Shown here piece after piece: positions 1 to 12,200 of a DNA stretch of 64,000 nt. The translations under genes were made by a program, and so were the position numbers. Source of the DNA: Acholoe squamosa (lineage: Eukaryota > Annelida > Polychaeta > Phyllodocida > Polynoidae); contig OX439042.1 of the NCBI GenBank assembly GCA_949317995.1, forward strand, positions 18,951,174 through 19,015,173, read 5' to 3'. Under the pieces are notes generated by a model. It saw only the letters and a list, made by a program, of their open reading frames with translations. It did not search any database and was not told the DNA's origin. The first letter of the stretch is position 1; each line of letters opens with the position of its first letter.

Positions 1-546
1 AGAACAAGCCCATAATGCAATACAGCTATCCATACGAGTACAATAGGTGTAAATCCTTTTCTTCATAACATTCACTAAAGTGAGCATTATATCGCTAGTG
101 CTACTGGCTCCATTTATCACAAGTATGGTTGTGTCCACATGAGGGATATGCACTTTTTACCAGCATACTGGACACTAAATTACCCCGCATCAAAAGTGGC
201 AAGATTAAATAGCAATTAGTAACAACCAGACAAATAGCCACCTACGTAAAATATCCTGGCAACTCATTACGCTGAAAGGTCACATTCAAAATAGCGTGTA
301 GCATAGGCAACTCACGTAACCAAATGAAAGCTAAACGTAAACATGTAAAATAATGAATCTCATAACACAACATGATGTATAACTTAACTTGCTATATCTT
401 AATTTCGCTCAATTATATTATACAATGCCGTAAGTTCACCGGGTAACGCACTGTATAAATGAACATAAATAATCATACCGTAGTAACTGTGAAGATTTTA
501 CATGTATCTAAATTATTGCCAATAAGGCTGAAGGAAATTCTTAGGT
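1..546. other. AT-rich flank, no gene seen
   Basis: No coding exon, RNA gene or clear repeat could be recognised here. The sequence is AT-rich and frequently interrupted by stops in all frames. Confidence 0.5.
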
Positions 547-735
547 GTGAGTGAGTAATAGAGGTTTAATGCCATTTCGACAGCTAAGGTCATATTCATG
601 GCGAGAACTACATTACACAATTTCACAGAATGTGTCAGTGCCCCCGCATATGTGGACCACACATCTGATAGGAAAAGAAAGAGGAGAAATAGACCCTTTT
701 AAGTGGGCTAGGGAAGCTCGAAATTATTAGGCCTT
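547..735 (-). mobile_element. SINE-like element with (ACTC)n tail, copy 1
   Basis: About 190 bp that recur at 18609-18799 (opposite orientation) and 54645-54835. On the minus strand each copy runs from a GGGCTTCCC-type start to a GCTGTCGAAATGGCGTTAAA-like end followed by ACTCACTCAC. This copy reads TTTAATGCC instead of TTTAACGCC and is more diverged. ACTC-tailed elements of this kind are abundant in mollusc and other marine invertebrate genomes. No RT-like protein or convincing tRNA-like head is visible, so SINE is the likely but unproved class. Confidence 0.7.
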
Positions 736-842
736 TAGAAGATGTTATTATAGACGAATTGACAAAAGAACTGCAGGTTTATCGTGGTAGATGCCTTTGT
801 ATGTTTTACCCGTAAAAATCTAAACGGACACAAGTCCAATAT

Positions 843-1079
843 TACCGTAATCTCCCGCGTATAAGACGCGTCCTCTACGCCAAACAAAATGCTGGTGCGT
901 CTTATAGATTAATCTAAACTTGGGGGTGCGTCTTATACGAGGGGTAATTTTACTATAGAACAGAACTGGATTGACAAAAATCACCCCTAAGAGGTGCGTC
1001 TTATACACGAAAATGCTTCTGCTGAGTTTGGGGTGCGTCCTATACGCGCAACGCGTCTTCTACGCGGGAGATTACGGTA
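843..1079. mobile_element. 237-bp MITE with TA target duplication, copy A
   Basis: The ends are perfect inverted repeats beginning TACCGTAATCTCCCGCGTA. The terminal TA on each side fits a TA target duplication, as for Tc1/mariner-like elements. The interior is built of variants of GGTGCGTCTTATACG. A second copy of exactly the same length lies at 11680-11916 in an NDFIP intron. There is no transposase, so it is non-autonomous. Confidence 0.75.
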
Positions 1080-2211
1080 TATCAAAAGTAACATTCAATA
1101 TATAAAAGTAGAGATGTCTGGTGGACCCAGTACTAAAGAAATCCTACTTCATTTGTATCAATAACACATACTAGCAGCCAGCTCGGATTGGCTAAAACCA
1201 TCACTACCGGTAATACTTTGGGATTGAGGGTCTTGCTTCACCTATATCTGAAAAGATTTTTCAACCTACACCGCAGTGCTGGGGGTATGTAGGCCAGACC
1301 CATCAGCCTTCTCCCTACCGTCAAAGCTACTAGACAGGCAGTTTGGACATCCTAGGGGTATGGTGAAAGTAGTCACGGCCAGCTATCTCACAATCCCATG
1401 TTACCAGTGAAGGATTTAGTCTAATCCGAGCAAGCTACTAGCATGTCAATAACATTAAAAACCAAAGGCCCAGCTACCATCTGGTTGGGTCTAACACAAA
1501 AAAAATACCACACCTTCTAAAATAGCTATCGCTTTGTCTTACGCCCTATAACAATCTAGCAGTGTTTCTCTTCAACAATTTATTCTAGATTCACAATCAG
1601 TGTGAGAGTACCCATATAATACTACACATTGTACATTTACAGTACATCACAGGCCCAACCCTTTTAGGGCCGCATTATGTCTAAAGCTGTTTGTTTCTTG
1701 GTTATTGGATGCATTAATGCAGTGCTAGAAGGTCCACTAGCCTGCACCACATTAGTGCATCATATAGACTCTTCGGGAGTATGTCAACAGGGTCAGCATG
1801 CTGTGCGAATACAGCACTGGTGAGTTACTCACCTGGACTGAATTCACTGCATTAGGACAGCTACATTTTGTATTATGGTATGATGCATAAAACCACTATG
1901 CTGCCTTCAAATGGTCAACTCACCAAAATACTGTTATGGCCCGTTTTAACCCAATATATTTCCTGCACTTGAAGAATGAAATTGTGTGACTTGTGTGCGC
2001 TAAAACTATATCTATATTAATTTGAAGATATGCGCTGAAACGGGCCACTTGGCATTATATATGGTGCATTATACAGGGTGTACTCAAAACCAAGTAACAC
2101 GGTTTAATATCTGCATAGAGCAAAGCCAGCTGCCTGTACTAAAAGGTACCCTAGTAATACCAATATCAGAACAACAATACTGTTGTCAAACATAACAATA
2201 CTATATCATAA
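1080..2211. other. Intergenic DNA downstream of NUDT6
   Basis: This stretch follows the NUDT6 stop codon on the minus strand and probably holds its 3' UTR. An ATTAAA poly(A) signal on the minus strand lies at 2108-2103, about 100 bases after the stop; an AATAAA lies further away at 1584-1579. One copy of the dispersed GCATCATG/GTCAGCATG motif group occurs around 1754-1803. No other gene was seen. Confidence 0.4.
2103..2108 (-). terminator. Candidate NUDT6 poly(A) signal ATTAAA
   Basis: ATTAAA on the minus strand, about 100 nt past the NUDT6 stop codon. It is the nearest standard variant of the poly(A) hexamer. The position is plausible but not confirmed by a transcript. Confidence 0.35.
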
Positions 2212-4652
2212 TCATGGCGTATCTTTGTCACAACGGTGGTAATACATTGTAAATTGGCCTTTCCTGTGTAATGAGTCCAGGACCTTGGAGTCAAAGTGCA
2301 CCCTCTTAAAGTCATGATCTAGACCATGCACCATAAGGTTGCATATAGTGCGAGTGAACTTTGAGGTTTCCGGATGGTCCAGCATCTGTTGGATACCCAT
2401 CCACTGACACTTAGCAATCTCATTCTCATAGTCCGGGTTGAGTTCCAATGTCTGCGGCTTCAAATGGCACACGAAGAACAAATCTGACCGTCCGAAGGCG
2501 TTTGACATATTATGCTGCTGACGGAAACTCAGGATACCCTGGAAGTCTACAAAACAGACAGGTCTATAGTCTATGCAGACTGATCATACATGACATTTTA
2601 GTTTTCATTTCATCTCGAAAAGTTTCTACTGTAGAAAATTTTCTACGTTTCATGTAGCAATGCAGTGATATTTTGTATTCGATCTTGCAATGTTAAATGA
2701 GTAATTTTACGCACCTGCTTTTACTCCAGTTTCTTCATATACCTCTCTTTCAGCTGTTAGTGCTGTGTGGAAACAATAAAATGGGATATCGGATTATATG
2801 TACCAGTGCAATAATTCATAATATAGAATGATAGCAGAACGAACTGCATGCAGGTGCATATTACCTTGTGGATGTCACAATAGCTATGAATATTTAACCA
2901 TAGACTGTAGAATAGGATATCATGAAATACCAGTCTTTAAGTACATGTACTTGGACCGATCACTGCCGTAAAACCCCTCTTGTAAGGCACGGCTTATAGA
3001 CCATTTCAGGTCCCTACGCATATGCGCCTTATATGCGGGGTTTTACGGTATTTGTGATAAAACCACTTTTTACTTTAGATTCTACTTACATATATCCTCA
3101 GCTAATTCAGAGAGCCCACCAGGAAACTTCCAAAGAGTGTACTGCAAAATAAGTACATAAGAACACACCATAAACATACATGCAAAGTCTGTACGAGGAA
3201 AAGAACTGAGCCGGTAAGTGATGAGAGTTTTTCTTAGAAGCAGGTTTTAATCATGAAAATGGGAGGGTCTCCCCCGGAAAAAATTTTGAATTCCGCGAAG
3301 CCAAATGGTCTACCCCCTCCATATAAATGGATGAAATGATATCTCGTTGTATCTGGATGAATCACAAGAATGACCCGATTATAGTAAAAACTGAGAAAAC
3401 TGAAAAAAAAAAAAACTATGCATAAATCATGATTGATACCTGTACTCAAAAAGTGCCTTTTTTATTATCTGTTAATGAAGTCTTTCTCCTCTGCTTCTGT
3501 TATCTATATATACGGCTATTAGTTAATCATTCATTTGCATGATCACGTCTTGTTATGATAAGATGCATGCTTTATAGTGGAAGATGAGGACAGAAACTCA
3601 CAGGTCTGTTTTTGTCTTGAACCATCAGAACTTCTCGTGTATCTTCACGTATCACACAACCTTAATGAGAAATTAACGAGTTTATAATGGATCCAGTAAA
3701 ACTAATCCATAACTGCAAAATATGTATGAAGCAATTTGAGAATATAACAAATGAGAAAACGAAGTACAGTACCGATTTAAGTATAAGTTAGCTCAATTGA
3801 AAACCTGACAAGAATGTTAGCCTAGAGCAAAACCGGACAGATAATACTTTTTATAGTGCGAGTAGATAGTAGCATACCGGCCACGCCCACCTGGTGGGAA
3901 GCAAAGCGTGGGACTCTGTCCTCATGGTCCTCCTGTAACCATCGGTACAGACAGCACGCCTCACCCTCCGCGTGGTGGAACACGAACCCAGCCTCAGCCG
4001 CTGCAGGGATGAGGCTGCTCAGGCTAATGGGGAACTCCAACCAAGCCGCATTGTGTCCTGCAGCCTGCCATGTGGCCACTGAGGCTGAAAGACGAGTTTA
4101 ATAGAGTTATCTTTATAGACTCTAATACGAGTAAATGATTCATTGTGTGAGTTAATGAAGAGGCCATAATCTCATTATGTTCTATTCATCTAGAAATATT
4201 ATTCTTTTTATATCCAGAATATCAAAATTTGAAGTATTAACGGGTAACAAACTTATTATGGATAGTTGATTTTTCTCAGTTAATTTTCTCTTAAACTTTT
4301 TCTAAATCAACGAATTCCTTGGACAACTTTCTCTTTTAAACACAGAATGTATATATAGCAGGTAATCATATGGCATACCTTGTAGCCTCTGGGAGAATTC
4401 TTCTGGTGAACTTTGGTCGACGCTTGTCATATGTACATAAATGCCTTTATGGCGGTCTTTTTTACCAGTGAAAATTGAGACATTTTCCTTTGTCTTTGTA
4501 GCCGAACTGCATGACCGTTGCTGACAAAATTGAGTGATTGGTAGAAAACGTCTTTGATCTTTCATATTGTCATGAATATAGGGTTTTAATCGGATTCTGT
4601 GTGAATGTAACGTTGACAGCAACCGGGAAAACGTCCGTACATGCATTGTCAT
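2212..4652 (-). CDS. NUDT6: Nudix hydrolase NUDT6 orthologue, 6 coding exons
   Basis: The exons on the minus strand are 4652-4379, 4084-3878, 3660-3602, 3141-3090, 2762-2715 and 2546-2212. All junctions are GT-AG, the phases fit, and they join into 324 codons plus a stop (human NUDT6 has 316). The N-terminus is rich in Arg, Ser and His and lacks acidic residues, suggesting mitochondrial import. Residues about 92-165 carry the NUDT6-specific N-terminal domain (HNAAWLEFPI, FVFHHAEGE, ASHQVGVAG). The Nudix box spans 189-211 (Gx5Ex7REVYEETGV) with every consensus residue present. The fold should hydrolyse nucleoside-diphosphate-X substrates with Mg2+; the true substrate is unknown. The C-terminal half retains FGRSDLFFVCHLKP. 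The start is the first ATG of the exon; an AG directly upstream could be the acceptor of a 5' UTR exon. In vertebrates NUDT6 overlaps FGF2 antisense, but no FGF gene was seen here. The neighbour NDFIP is divergent. Confidence 0.93.
2976..3048. mobile_element. 73-bp MITE in NUDT6 intron 4
   Basis: A short element with 12-bp perfect terminal inverted repeats (CCGTAAAACCCC and its complement). It lies wholly in the intron between the exons at 3090-3141 and 2715-2762. The CCGTAA-type end resembles the 237-bp MITE and the element at 59658, so these may use one transposase. Target duplication is not clear. Confidence 0.55.
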
Positions 4653-5005
4653 CCAGCCTGAAACGAAATCAATATGGTTGAGATGGTATTAAATGTTTAA
4701 TGCCATTTTCACGGCTATCAAACATCTAAATATTCAAGGTAAAAGTGGCTGGGGGTCCAGAAAGCATAGTCTAAGGGTCCCAATGAGGAAAGTATGGTCG
4801 CTTTGACTTTTGTCGATCAGCTTCCATCTAATCATTTGATTTACCCAATCAAACACAAGTACTGGTACTTTCGGCCGCTCAAAGTTTGATTAAATATACT
4901 ATAAAATTGACAAAGGTCTCAGGAATGCAGCTGGCTATTATTTTCAAATATTTATGTTAACCTTGCTATCAAAATGCTTTTATTTCTTATTCTAGGGAGC
5001 AGGAG

Positions 5006-5013
5006 TGACGTCA
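5006..5013. promoter_or_regulatory. CRE palindrome TGACGTCA
   Basis: Exact full cAMP response element in the divergent intergenic region, 18 bp before the first GATA site. CREB/ATF family proteins bind this octamer in animals. Occupancy is inference. Confidence 0.5.
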
Positions 5014-5030
5014 TTGCAACCAGCGTGGCC

Positions 5031-5125
5031 CTTATCAGGCTTATCTCCCTACTGATAAGGATCCTCATGAAGGGTTAAATTAAATAGGGAATGTACTACA
5101 AAAAAGGTGTTAAAATCCTTATCAG
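5031..5125. promoter_or_regulatory. Cluster of four GATA motifs
   Basis: CTTATCAG (5031), CTTATCT (5040), CTGATAAGG (5052) and CTTATCAG (5118) lie within 95 bp, in both orientations, in the NUDT6/NDFIP intergenic region. The density exceeds chance expectation, but function is inferred. Confidence 0.4.
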
Positions 5126-6231
5126 AAAAGATCTAGGCATTGTACAGCAAAATGCATTCCAAAATCAGAAAGATATTCAAAATTTGCATCACATACTTAA
5201 TTGATGCATTATTTTGTAATCCCAATATTTGAAAAGAAAACAGTAAAAAGGCTACTATTTCTAGTACATTGCCTATAATAATTTGACCCTTTGCCAGGTC
5301 CCTAGCAACCAGGGTTCTGCCCCTGAGAATCCACTGAAGGGCGTGGTTATAAATGTTGTGCCCTTATTAACTCCTATGCTATAGGACGTATAAGACACAC
5401 CTTGTCTGTCGGAGTGTCCTAGAGTTTTAGAATTTTATATGGTAAAAGAAAAATATAAAATTCATAACATTTGACTTGTTATACTGAATGGATTTTCAAA
5501 ATTAAAAAAAAAACAATGTGTTGCTAAATTCTGACACCATCCGAGGGGGGGTGGGCCAAGATAATTTTGACGCGCCTTCCTTAAAATCCAGCGCCCCTCC
5601 CCTGTTGTTACATGACCACTCCCTATGAGTCCCTTAGCCTTAGGCTAGCTTAATAGTTACTAAGTTAGGTGTCTGGAAACTGGTACATGTTCACTAACGT
5701 TGTATCGGGTGGGGCTAGTCCCAACGCACTGAAACTTCAAACAGCACGCTTTAGAAGGCTTTAGTTCAGATTAAGCTGGATACCTTATTGAGATGTTAAT
5801 TTCATCCAGAGCAACGAATAAGAATGCCTTAAATGCAACTCCATAACACGCATAAATGAAGTAGAATAACTTGCCTTAACTTTTCACTCGGTTTTTTTCT
5901 TCTCTTACTAAACTGATTTCGTTGTTACTGGTTACGTGTTTTACCCTTTCAGGGGCCGCACGAAGGATCGTATCATGAAAAATAAAATATGACAATTCTG
6001 TGCACATTATTCATGCACGATAGATTCTTGAATATATCTTCCTTTGGTTCATACACGAATTTATCTGTGTATATCTATGATTGTAGTGTCATAACAACTT
6101 AATTTATTTCTTTGACATAAGCGGCCCAGCAGGTGCCCGTCGCCATATTGGATTTACTTTGGGCAGCCAGCAGAGGAGAGAAAAACACAAACAGGTCGAC
6201 AGATTGTGCAAAATTTTCGTCCTTCTCAGCG

Positions 6232-6260
6232 ACGAATCAACATTAATTTTGTTGATTCGT
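6232..6260 (+). promoter_or_regulatory. Perfect 10-bp hairpin in NDFIP 5' UTR
   Basis: ACGAATCAAC and its exact complement GTTGATTCGT flank a 9-base AT-rich loop. The hairpin ends 34 bases before the NDFIP start codon. It would form in the mRNA leader, where it could slow scanning, or act as a dyad DNA site. Confidence 0.45.
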
Positions 6261-6294
6261 GAAGAGAGAACGATTATTATTCGAATTTCAAATT

Positions 6295-9200
6295 ATGGAT
6301 AGCCGAGCTCGATACGAAATGGTGAGTAGAGCATGCTGAAATGGTGTCTGTCGTCACTCGCTCGTACCCCCGTCCCCAATCATTAGCGATGACAGCCAAA
6401 AACCAGGACCTCAACGGAACTCCACAATCTATATATCAAATGAAAGGACTGAATATGTGCATACAAAGGCTTTTTGAATCAAGTTGGTATTCCTAATAGA
6501 AACATTTTTATGGAAAGCTAAAAAGATAGAAAATGAGTTTCTTTCTGTTGAATGATACTTTTCATACATGCCAACACTCCCGGATTGGCCGGGAGACTCC
6601 CGGATTTTTACAATTTTTTATGGTTTCTCCTGGATTGAATTTCTCCCCTTAAATCTCCCGGATTTTTACACTTCTCCCGGATTTTGAGAGGTTAATGCCC
6701 TTTTAACATGTAGAATCTCCCGGATTTTGATGTGCTTTGGCCTTTGAAGCCGAGAAAAACATTGAAAGGGTACCAAAATACTTGATTTTATATCTAAATT
6801 TTGCCCACTAAGGGCAGTAAAATGCCCGACACTGCTCATTTAGGAAAAGTTATTACAAATGTCTGAAGGACTCCCGGTTTTGTCCCCCGAAATGTTGGCA
6901 TGTATGACTTTTAGATGTTTAAAAATCGTCAAAAATCGCTAAAATCAATTTTTATAACACCAAATCATTCTTAATAAAAAAATTCTAGGAGAATTGCTCT
7001 GTATATTCGTCCTGCTTGGCAAAAAATAATAAGACTTCTTCATGTGACTCAAATAGGGTGGTCTGACAGAAGCACCAAAATGACTCAAATGTTCACTCTC
7101 TGAAGTGGTAAAAAAATATGAAATGCAGTAAAATAGTGTACCAGTGAGTTAGAGCTATATTTTCCCTTTAATTTGGTGTAAATTTTGTGCAATTCTGTCC
7201 AACAGAACCCTCAGAATCGAATTTGCAGTACCAGGTGTTTAGCACTGTGACAGATATAGGGAGTGTTGAGCTGTGGTTGGCTGTCATCGCTACAATCATG
7301 CCCAATGAATCCACATTCTATGCCACTTTCGCGCGACCCTACCTGGTTAACCGGGTGACTTGATCTGGTACATAAGCAAATGTCCATGACCTGGGATAGG
7401 TATGTGACTGGGAATAATTTGCATCGTATTCACCGAGGTGAGGCTGTCCGTATTCAATGACGCCTTATAGGTGGAGTTGAATGCGGACAGGCCTCGCCTC
7501 TATGGCTAAATAACATGAGGTGAATCCAGAAAAAAACTGTTCTCGCGAATAGCTTGTGACAGTCTTTTATTGCCCCTGTTTATTCTAATCCAACATATGC
7601 TAGTTACGAAACGAGGAGGATCCGCCAAGTGAAGACAACTGTCTGGCGGAGCCCGAGGAGGAAGAGCAGCCCGCCGTCATGCAGGCAGTGCAGGCAGGAG
7701 CTACTCCCACTAACACACAGACATCGACAACATGGCATGAGCAGGGTGAGTAGCAGGGTGTCCGGCGATCCTACTTTTCCTACTTTTTCCTATTATTTTA
7801 TGATTTTGCTATTTTTCCTACTTTTTCTCCAAAATACCTGCTTTTTCATTTTGCTTTGGCGTGTGCAATATAAAAATACTGTTAGTTGCTTTGAAGCACA
7901 TCTTGCTTGTTGGCCCAGGGTATCCCCTGGGCTATTGGAGCCGGGTTTTCAGCCAGATCCACAAATTTGTAATCACCAACTTTAGGGTGTAATCATTCAG
8001 TGATATACTGTTAGTTTACACATTTTTCAAAAGCCAAAGGAAAGTTTCAAATCTCATCTATCATACAACATTTTGTCCTTTATGGTGAGTGATGTCTTTC
8101 TCTACGAAAAAAGCTGCTGTACTTACGTCATGTTTTTTGGAGCTATACTGACTGCAAGTCCTTTAACCATTGGGTCTATGGGTCAGATAGATTTTGGCGA
8201 TGAAATTAGCACATGGAGTCCTATGGGTAATCACCAAGTGAGACACTTTTATTCAGCAGGCAATGTTTACTGTGTCCAAGCTATACACATAACACATTGG
8301 GGACTGAGCGATAAACCAAACATGCTAAGGATAAAGTTTTCTGTACAACGCCTAACTCCCGGTGAATTGATATTTGACTTGCTCAAGTGAATAGATTTAT
8401 GAGGGAGGGATTTGGGAGCAAGGGGGCTAGGTGTCCAGGGGGCCAGGTCTCCAGGGGGCCAGGTGTCTGGAGGCCAAGTGTCCAGGGGCCAGGTGTCCGG
8501 GGGGCCAGCGGTCCAAGGGGTTTAGTAAGAAGATTATGCCAGACTGGTGTCAGTACATGTATAGATAATAGTCTCAATTGGTACATGCCTTGACAGGAGT
8601 TAATTATTTAAAGGACAGACAATGGTATTTTACAAGTACAATGGCGTTTAAAAGAGCACAGAATCCATTCTATATAGATTAAAGAATATTATATACAAGA
8701 CAATGGGATAATAAAAGGTTAAAAGTCATAATGACAAGATTAACTTCTGTAAAAACAAGTCTATACCGTTCAATCTCAACTGTATGGAATGATTTATCAC
8801 CTGAAATAAGAAATATCCCTGCCCCAGAATTATTCAGGACAAGAGTAAAGCAATTTAATGTTGTCTGAAAAGGTGCCAATTGTATAAAATATATGTAGTA
8901 GAAAATATTTTGGGGCCTCCTGGTCCCCCCCCTCCCTGCCCCCCCCCCCATTATCACTGGCAAATGTAAAATGTATTAACATGAATGTGACAAATAAATA
9001 CTTGTTATGTTAAGTATTTCAGTGTTTTTAACAATACTGAAACATGAAAACATGAATGGTGTAATTTGTTATAAATTATTGACATAATTGTTAATTCCTT
9101 TTTGCTAAGTGCACAGAAATCTGAATAAGGCCCACCATGGCTGCCTATGAGACTACCTGAAAAGGCGAATGGCAGCCACCTGAGATTTGCATGTGTTATT

Positions 9201-12200
9201 AACAATACATGCATGGTCATCATCCAGAAAATCTTATAGCAAATAAAGGAAATTGTTCTAAAAAAAATTAGTCAATATTTCGCAAGTGCTGATTCCTGTG
9301 TCCCTACAGGGTTGATAGAGGGTTTTATTGTACCTACCCTGAGCCTTCTGTGCTTCAATGCACAACGCCCAATTTTTATATTGGGGGGGGGGTAGTAGAC
9401 CCTGGGCCATATGTGATATATATCACATGTTAATTTTTTTCAGTACATGTTTATAGTAACTTATGTCAAGTGAAATCAACCCTCAAGTCTTAATGTGTAG
9501 GCTATTGTAGTTCCCAATGAGGTACCTGAGGGAACTTATCACAGGCAATTATTAAGGAGTACCTGATTTTATTAGCAAAACTATGGCATGTGAACGATTT
9601 TCTTATATGTTTTATCCATTTAATCTCGTACTGGCTAGTAACATTACTTTGGGTAGATAGCAAATTCTGTAATATCATTTGCATTATTATCTGGTACTCA
9701 AATTTTGCTAAGTCTGTCATGCTCCTTTAGTACTTGCAAGAAAATGAGTACTGGAGTTGTAGCGCTACTACATTTTGCCTCCACATGGTTTATGAATAGT
9801 GCAGTATTTATTAATCACGTCTTCATTAAAGATTCAGAGATATTGGCTTGTGGAATGAAAGAGCCAATTCTGACACCATTGGTGTATCAATTGATGTTTG
9901 ATTATGCTAAAGCTAGTTGTGTAGTGATGGTAGTGATTGACTTGGTGGACATATATGCTTTGAGCATTAGAACTAGTATTATATTAATGTTTCACCCATA
10001 AACCCTTTAGCAGAATACATGCAAACACCTGACTGATAGTGATCAGGGAGGTAATTTCAAAAGGTGGCTACATGAAATGTCAATAAGAGACACTTTGAAA
10101 AGAAAAGTGCTAGTGCAGCAGCTAGTGCATCTGTATCAGATGGTGCTGAACCAACCATAAGTTACAAAACAGTATCTAGTGCAAGCAATTCTGCTAAGCC
10201 TAGTTCATTCATGGTGCAGACAGCTTCCCAGCAAGAACAGACTGCCATTGCTGAAATCCTATGGGCCCACAAAGTATGTGAGAGCAACTTCAGCTTTCGG
10301 TCTTGTGAAGGATTGTCTGACTTATTTAAGAGAATGTTTCCCTGTGAGAGGGATATTGTGACATACCCTCTGTGTAGTACATGAATACATTGTACAAAAA
10401 CTGTGTCTATAAAGTAAGTTCTAATTTTGTGAAGAGGTTTCACAAAATTAGTACCTCACAGATCTTGTATGGCAGCCATGTTGAGGCAAAACTTTTGCCA
10501 TAGACTTATCATTACAAGTTTCGCCTGTTAGTGTGCTGAAACAACTAGCCAATTTCTCAATCTCAATCTAGGATCAGTAATCCCAATACATTAGCAACAA
10601 CTCATGACACAGAAACAATTTCCTGTTTTATTTCACACATTGTGCTCCAACATGGCCACTGTACATCATTTTGACGTAGCAGACTCGCAGTAAATGCCTT
10701 CATGAAACCACTGTATATCATGTTTCACATACCAATGATACAGGTACAAACTGAGCACCATTTAAATATGTTCTGGAATATTATCCTAATAGATTCTACA
10801 TATAAGCTTATCAATTCTGAGGATAAATAGGTTTGTTACACATGCATTGTTTATTCTACATATGTCCTATTTTTTCTTATATTTTCCTACTTTAGTCCTA
10901 CTTTTTGAAATTTTTCAGTCCTACTCTTGTGCTACTTTTTCAAAGGGGTCTGCCGGACACCCTGGAGTAGGCTTTAATATGTCTATGTGAAATGATAAAT
11001 TAATTGATAATGCATTAAATTCAATGTCATGATCAGCCTATTCTATTTTTTCATATGAACAGAAGTGAAGTTCACAGAAGCGCCACTTCCTCCTTCATAT
11101 AGTGTAGCAACTTCCTTGCCTACTTATGAAGAAGCTGAGCGATCGAAAGAAGAAGAGGCACAGCGGGCTGCTGAAAGACCTGTGCCACCACCAGTAAGTA
11201 CTATGAATGCAAGTCTACTGCATGTATATTCATATACAGGAGTCCATGCAATGTGATGATCATTACACAGAAAATTAGTAGGTTTGGTTCAAAACGCCTA
11301 CCCTGGTAATACCGTTGTTTGTCCTAATCGCTAATGTAGTCCATACATGATAAGAGGTACCAGTATTGATTTGTGAGTGATTGTGTGCTTCTTTTACTTC
11401 AGCAGCCAGTATCAGAAGTAGATCGGTTCGGGGATATGCAGCTGGGTACAGACGGAATGTTTCTGTGTATGTTTATATGTGAGTATTGCAGGCTTACAGC
11501 CTACTTTGTCATTAATCATGAGACCCCATTTTGTCAATTGCTGTATGGGGTACTAGGTACTAGCCTAGTTCAATGTGTTCTAAGCTGATGGGTTTTGAAA
11601 GGAATGGTATAGATAATGGATCCTAATTCTATAGATGTTACAACTCTAAATGGTCAAGAAATCCTATTTTAAAGATAACTACCGTAATCTCCAGCGTACA
11701 AGACGTGTCCTCTACGCCAAACAAATGCCTTGTGCGTCTTATAGGATTTTTTCAAGTTGGGTGTGCGTCTTATACGAGGGGTAATTTTACTATAGAACAG
11801 TACTGGATTAACAAAAATCACCCCTAAGAGGTGCGTCTTATACGCGAAAATGCATGTAATGAGTTTGGGGTGCATCTTATACGCGCAGCGCGTCTTCTAC
11901 GCGGGAGATTACGGTATTATGAGTGAAAAAAGACTGGATATATACATCAAAAGAACAGGTAATAACAGTCTTAGTTATGTAACCCACATGGTATTACACC
12001 TGTTAGTGATGCTTGTCTTATCTTATTATGCCAACTAATGTCTGTGGTTCTCTTCAGTGGCCTTCATCTTTAACTGGATTGGACTGTTGGCGTCATTGTG
12101 CATCACACGTACCGTAGCTGGACTGTTTGGTGCTATTGCCGGTTTCGGGCTCTCCATGGTTAAATGGGCTGCTATCGTCAAGGTAGGTTTCACACAACCA

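Larger units (their letters stand above)
4653..6294. promoter_or_regulatory. Shared 1.64-kb divergent intergenic region
   Basis: This lies between the start codons of NUDT6 (minus) and NDFIP (plus), so both promoters must be here unless distant 5' exons exist. It holds a perfect CRE and a GATA cluster, listed separately. The last 170 bases before the NDFIP ATG contain no upstream ATG, and a CGCCATATTGG stretch at about 6140-6152 resembles a YY1-type initiator. A diverged fragment resembling the SINE end lies around 4680-4720. Confidence 0.5.
7754..10964 (+). mobile_element. Degenerate hAT-type transposon in NDFIP intron 2
   Basis: The termini are CAGGGTGTCCGGC and its exact complement (13 bp), flanked by the direct repeat GAGTAG (7748-7753 and 10965-10970). 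CAGGG-type ends fit hAT elements, although the family usually makes 8-bp duplications. Both subterminal regions are rich in TCCTACTTTTT. A transposase remnant lies at 10076-10384. The left end begins 8 bases after the exon 2 boundary, so the duplication comes from the splice donor sequence. Several internal stops show the element is dead. Confidence 0.8.

Noticed and set aside
2212..4652. FGF2-like gene antisense to NUDT6, as in vertebrates
   Set aside because: No FGF-like exon is visible on the opposite strand or nearby.
7629..7985. 118-codon plus frame overlapping NDFIP exon 2
   Set aside because: It is in another frame than the NDFIP exon and runs into the transposon.
7754..10964. Intact hAT transposase gene
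   Set aside because: Only the N-terminal conserved block is readable; no catalytic core was found and frames are broken.
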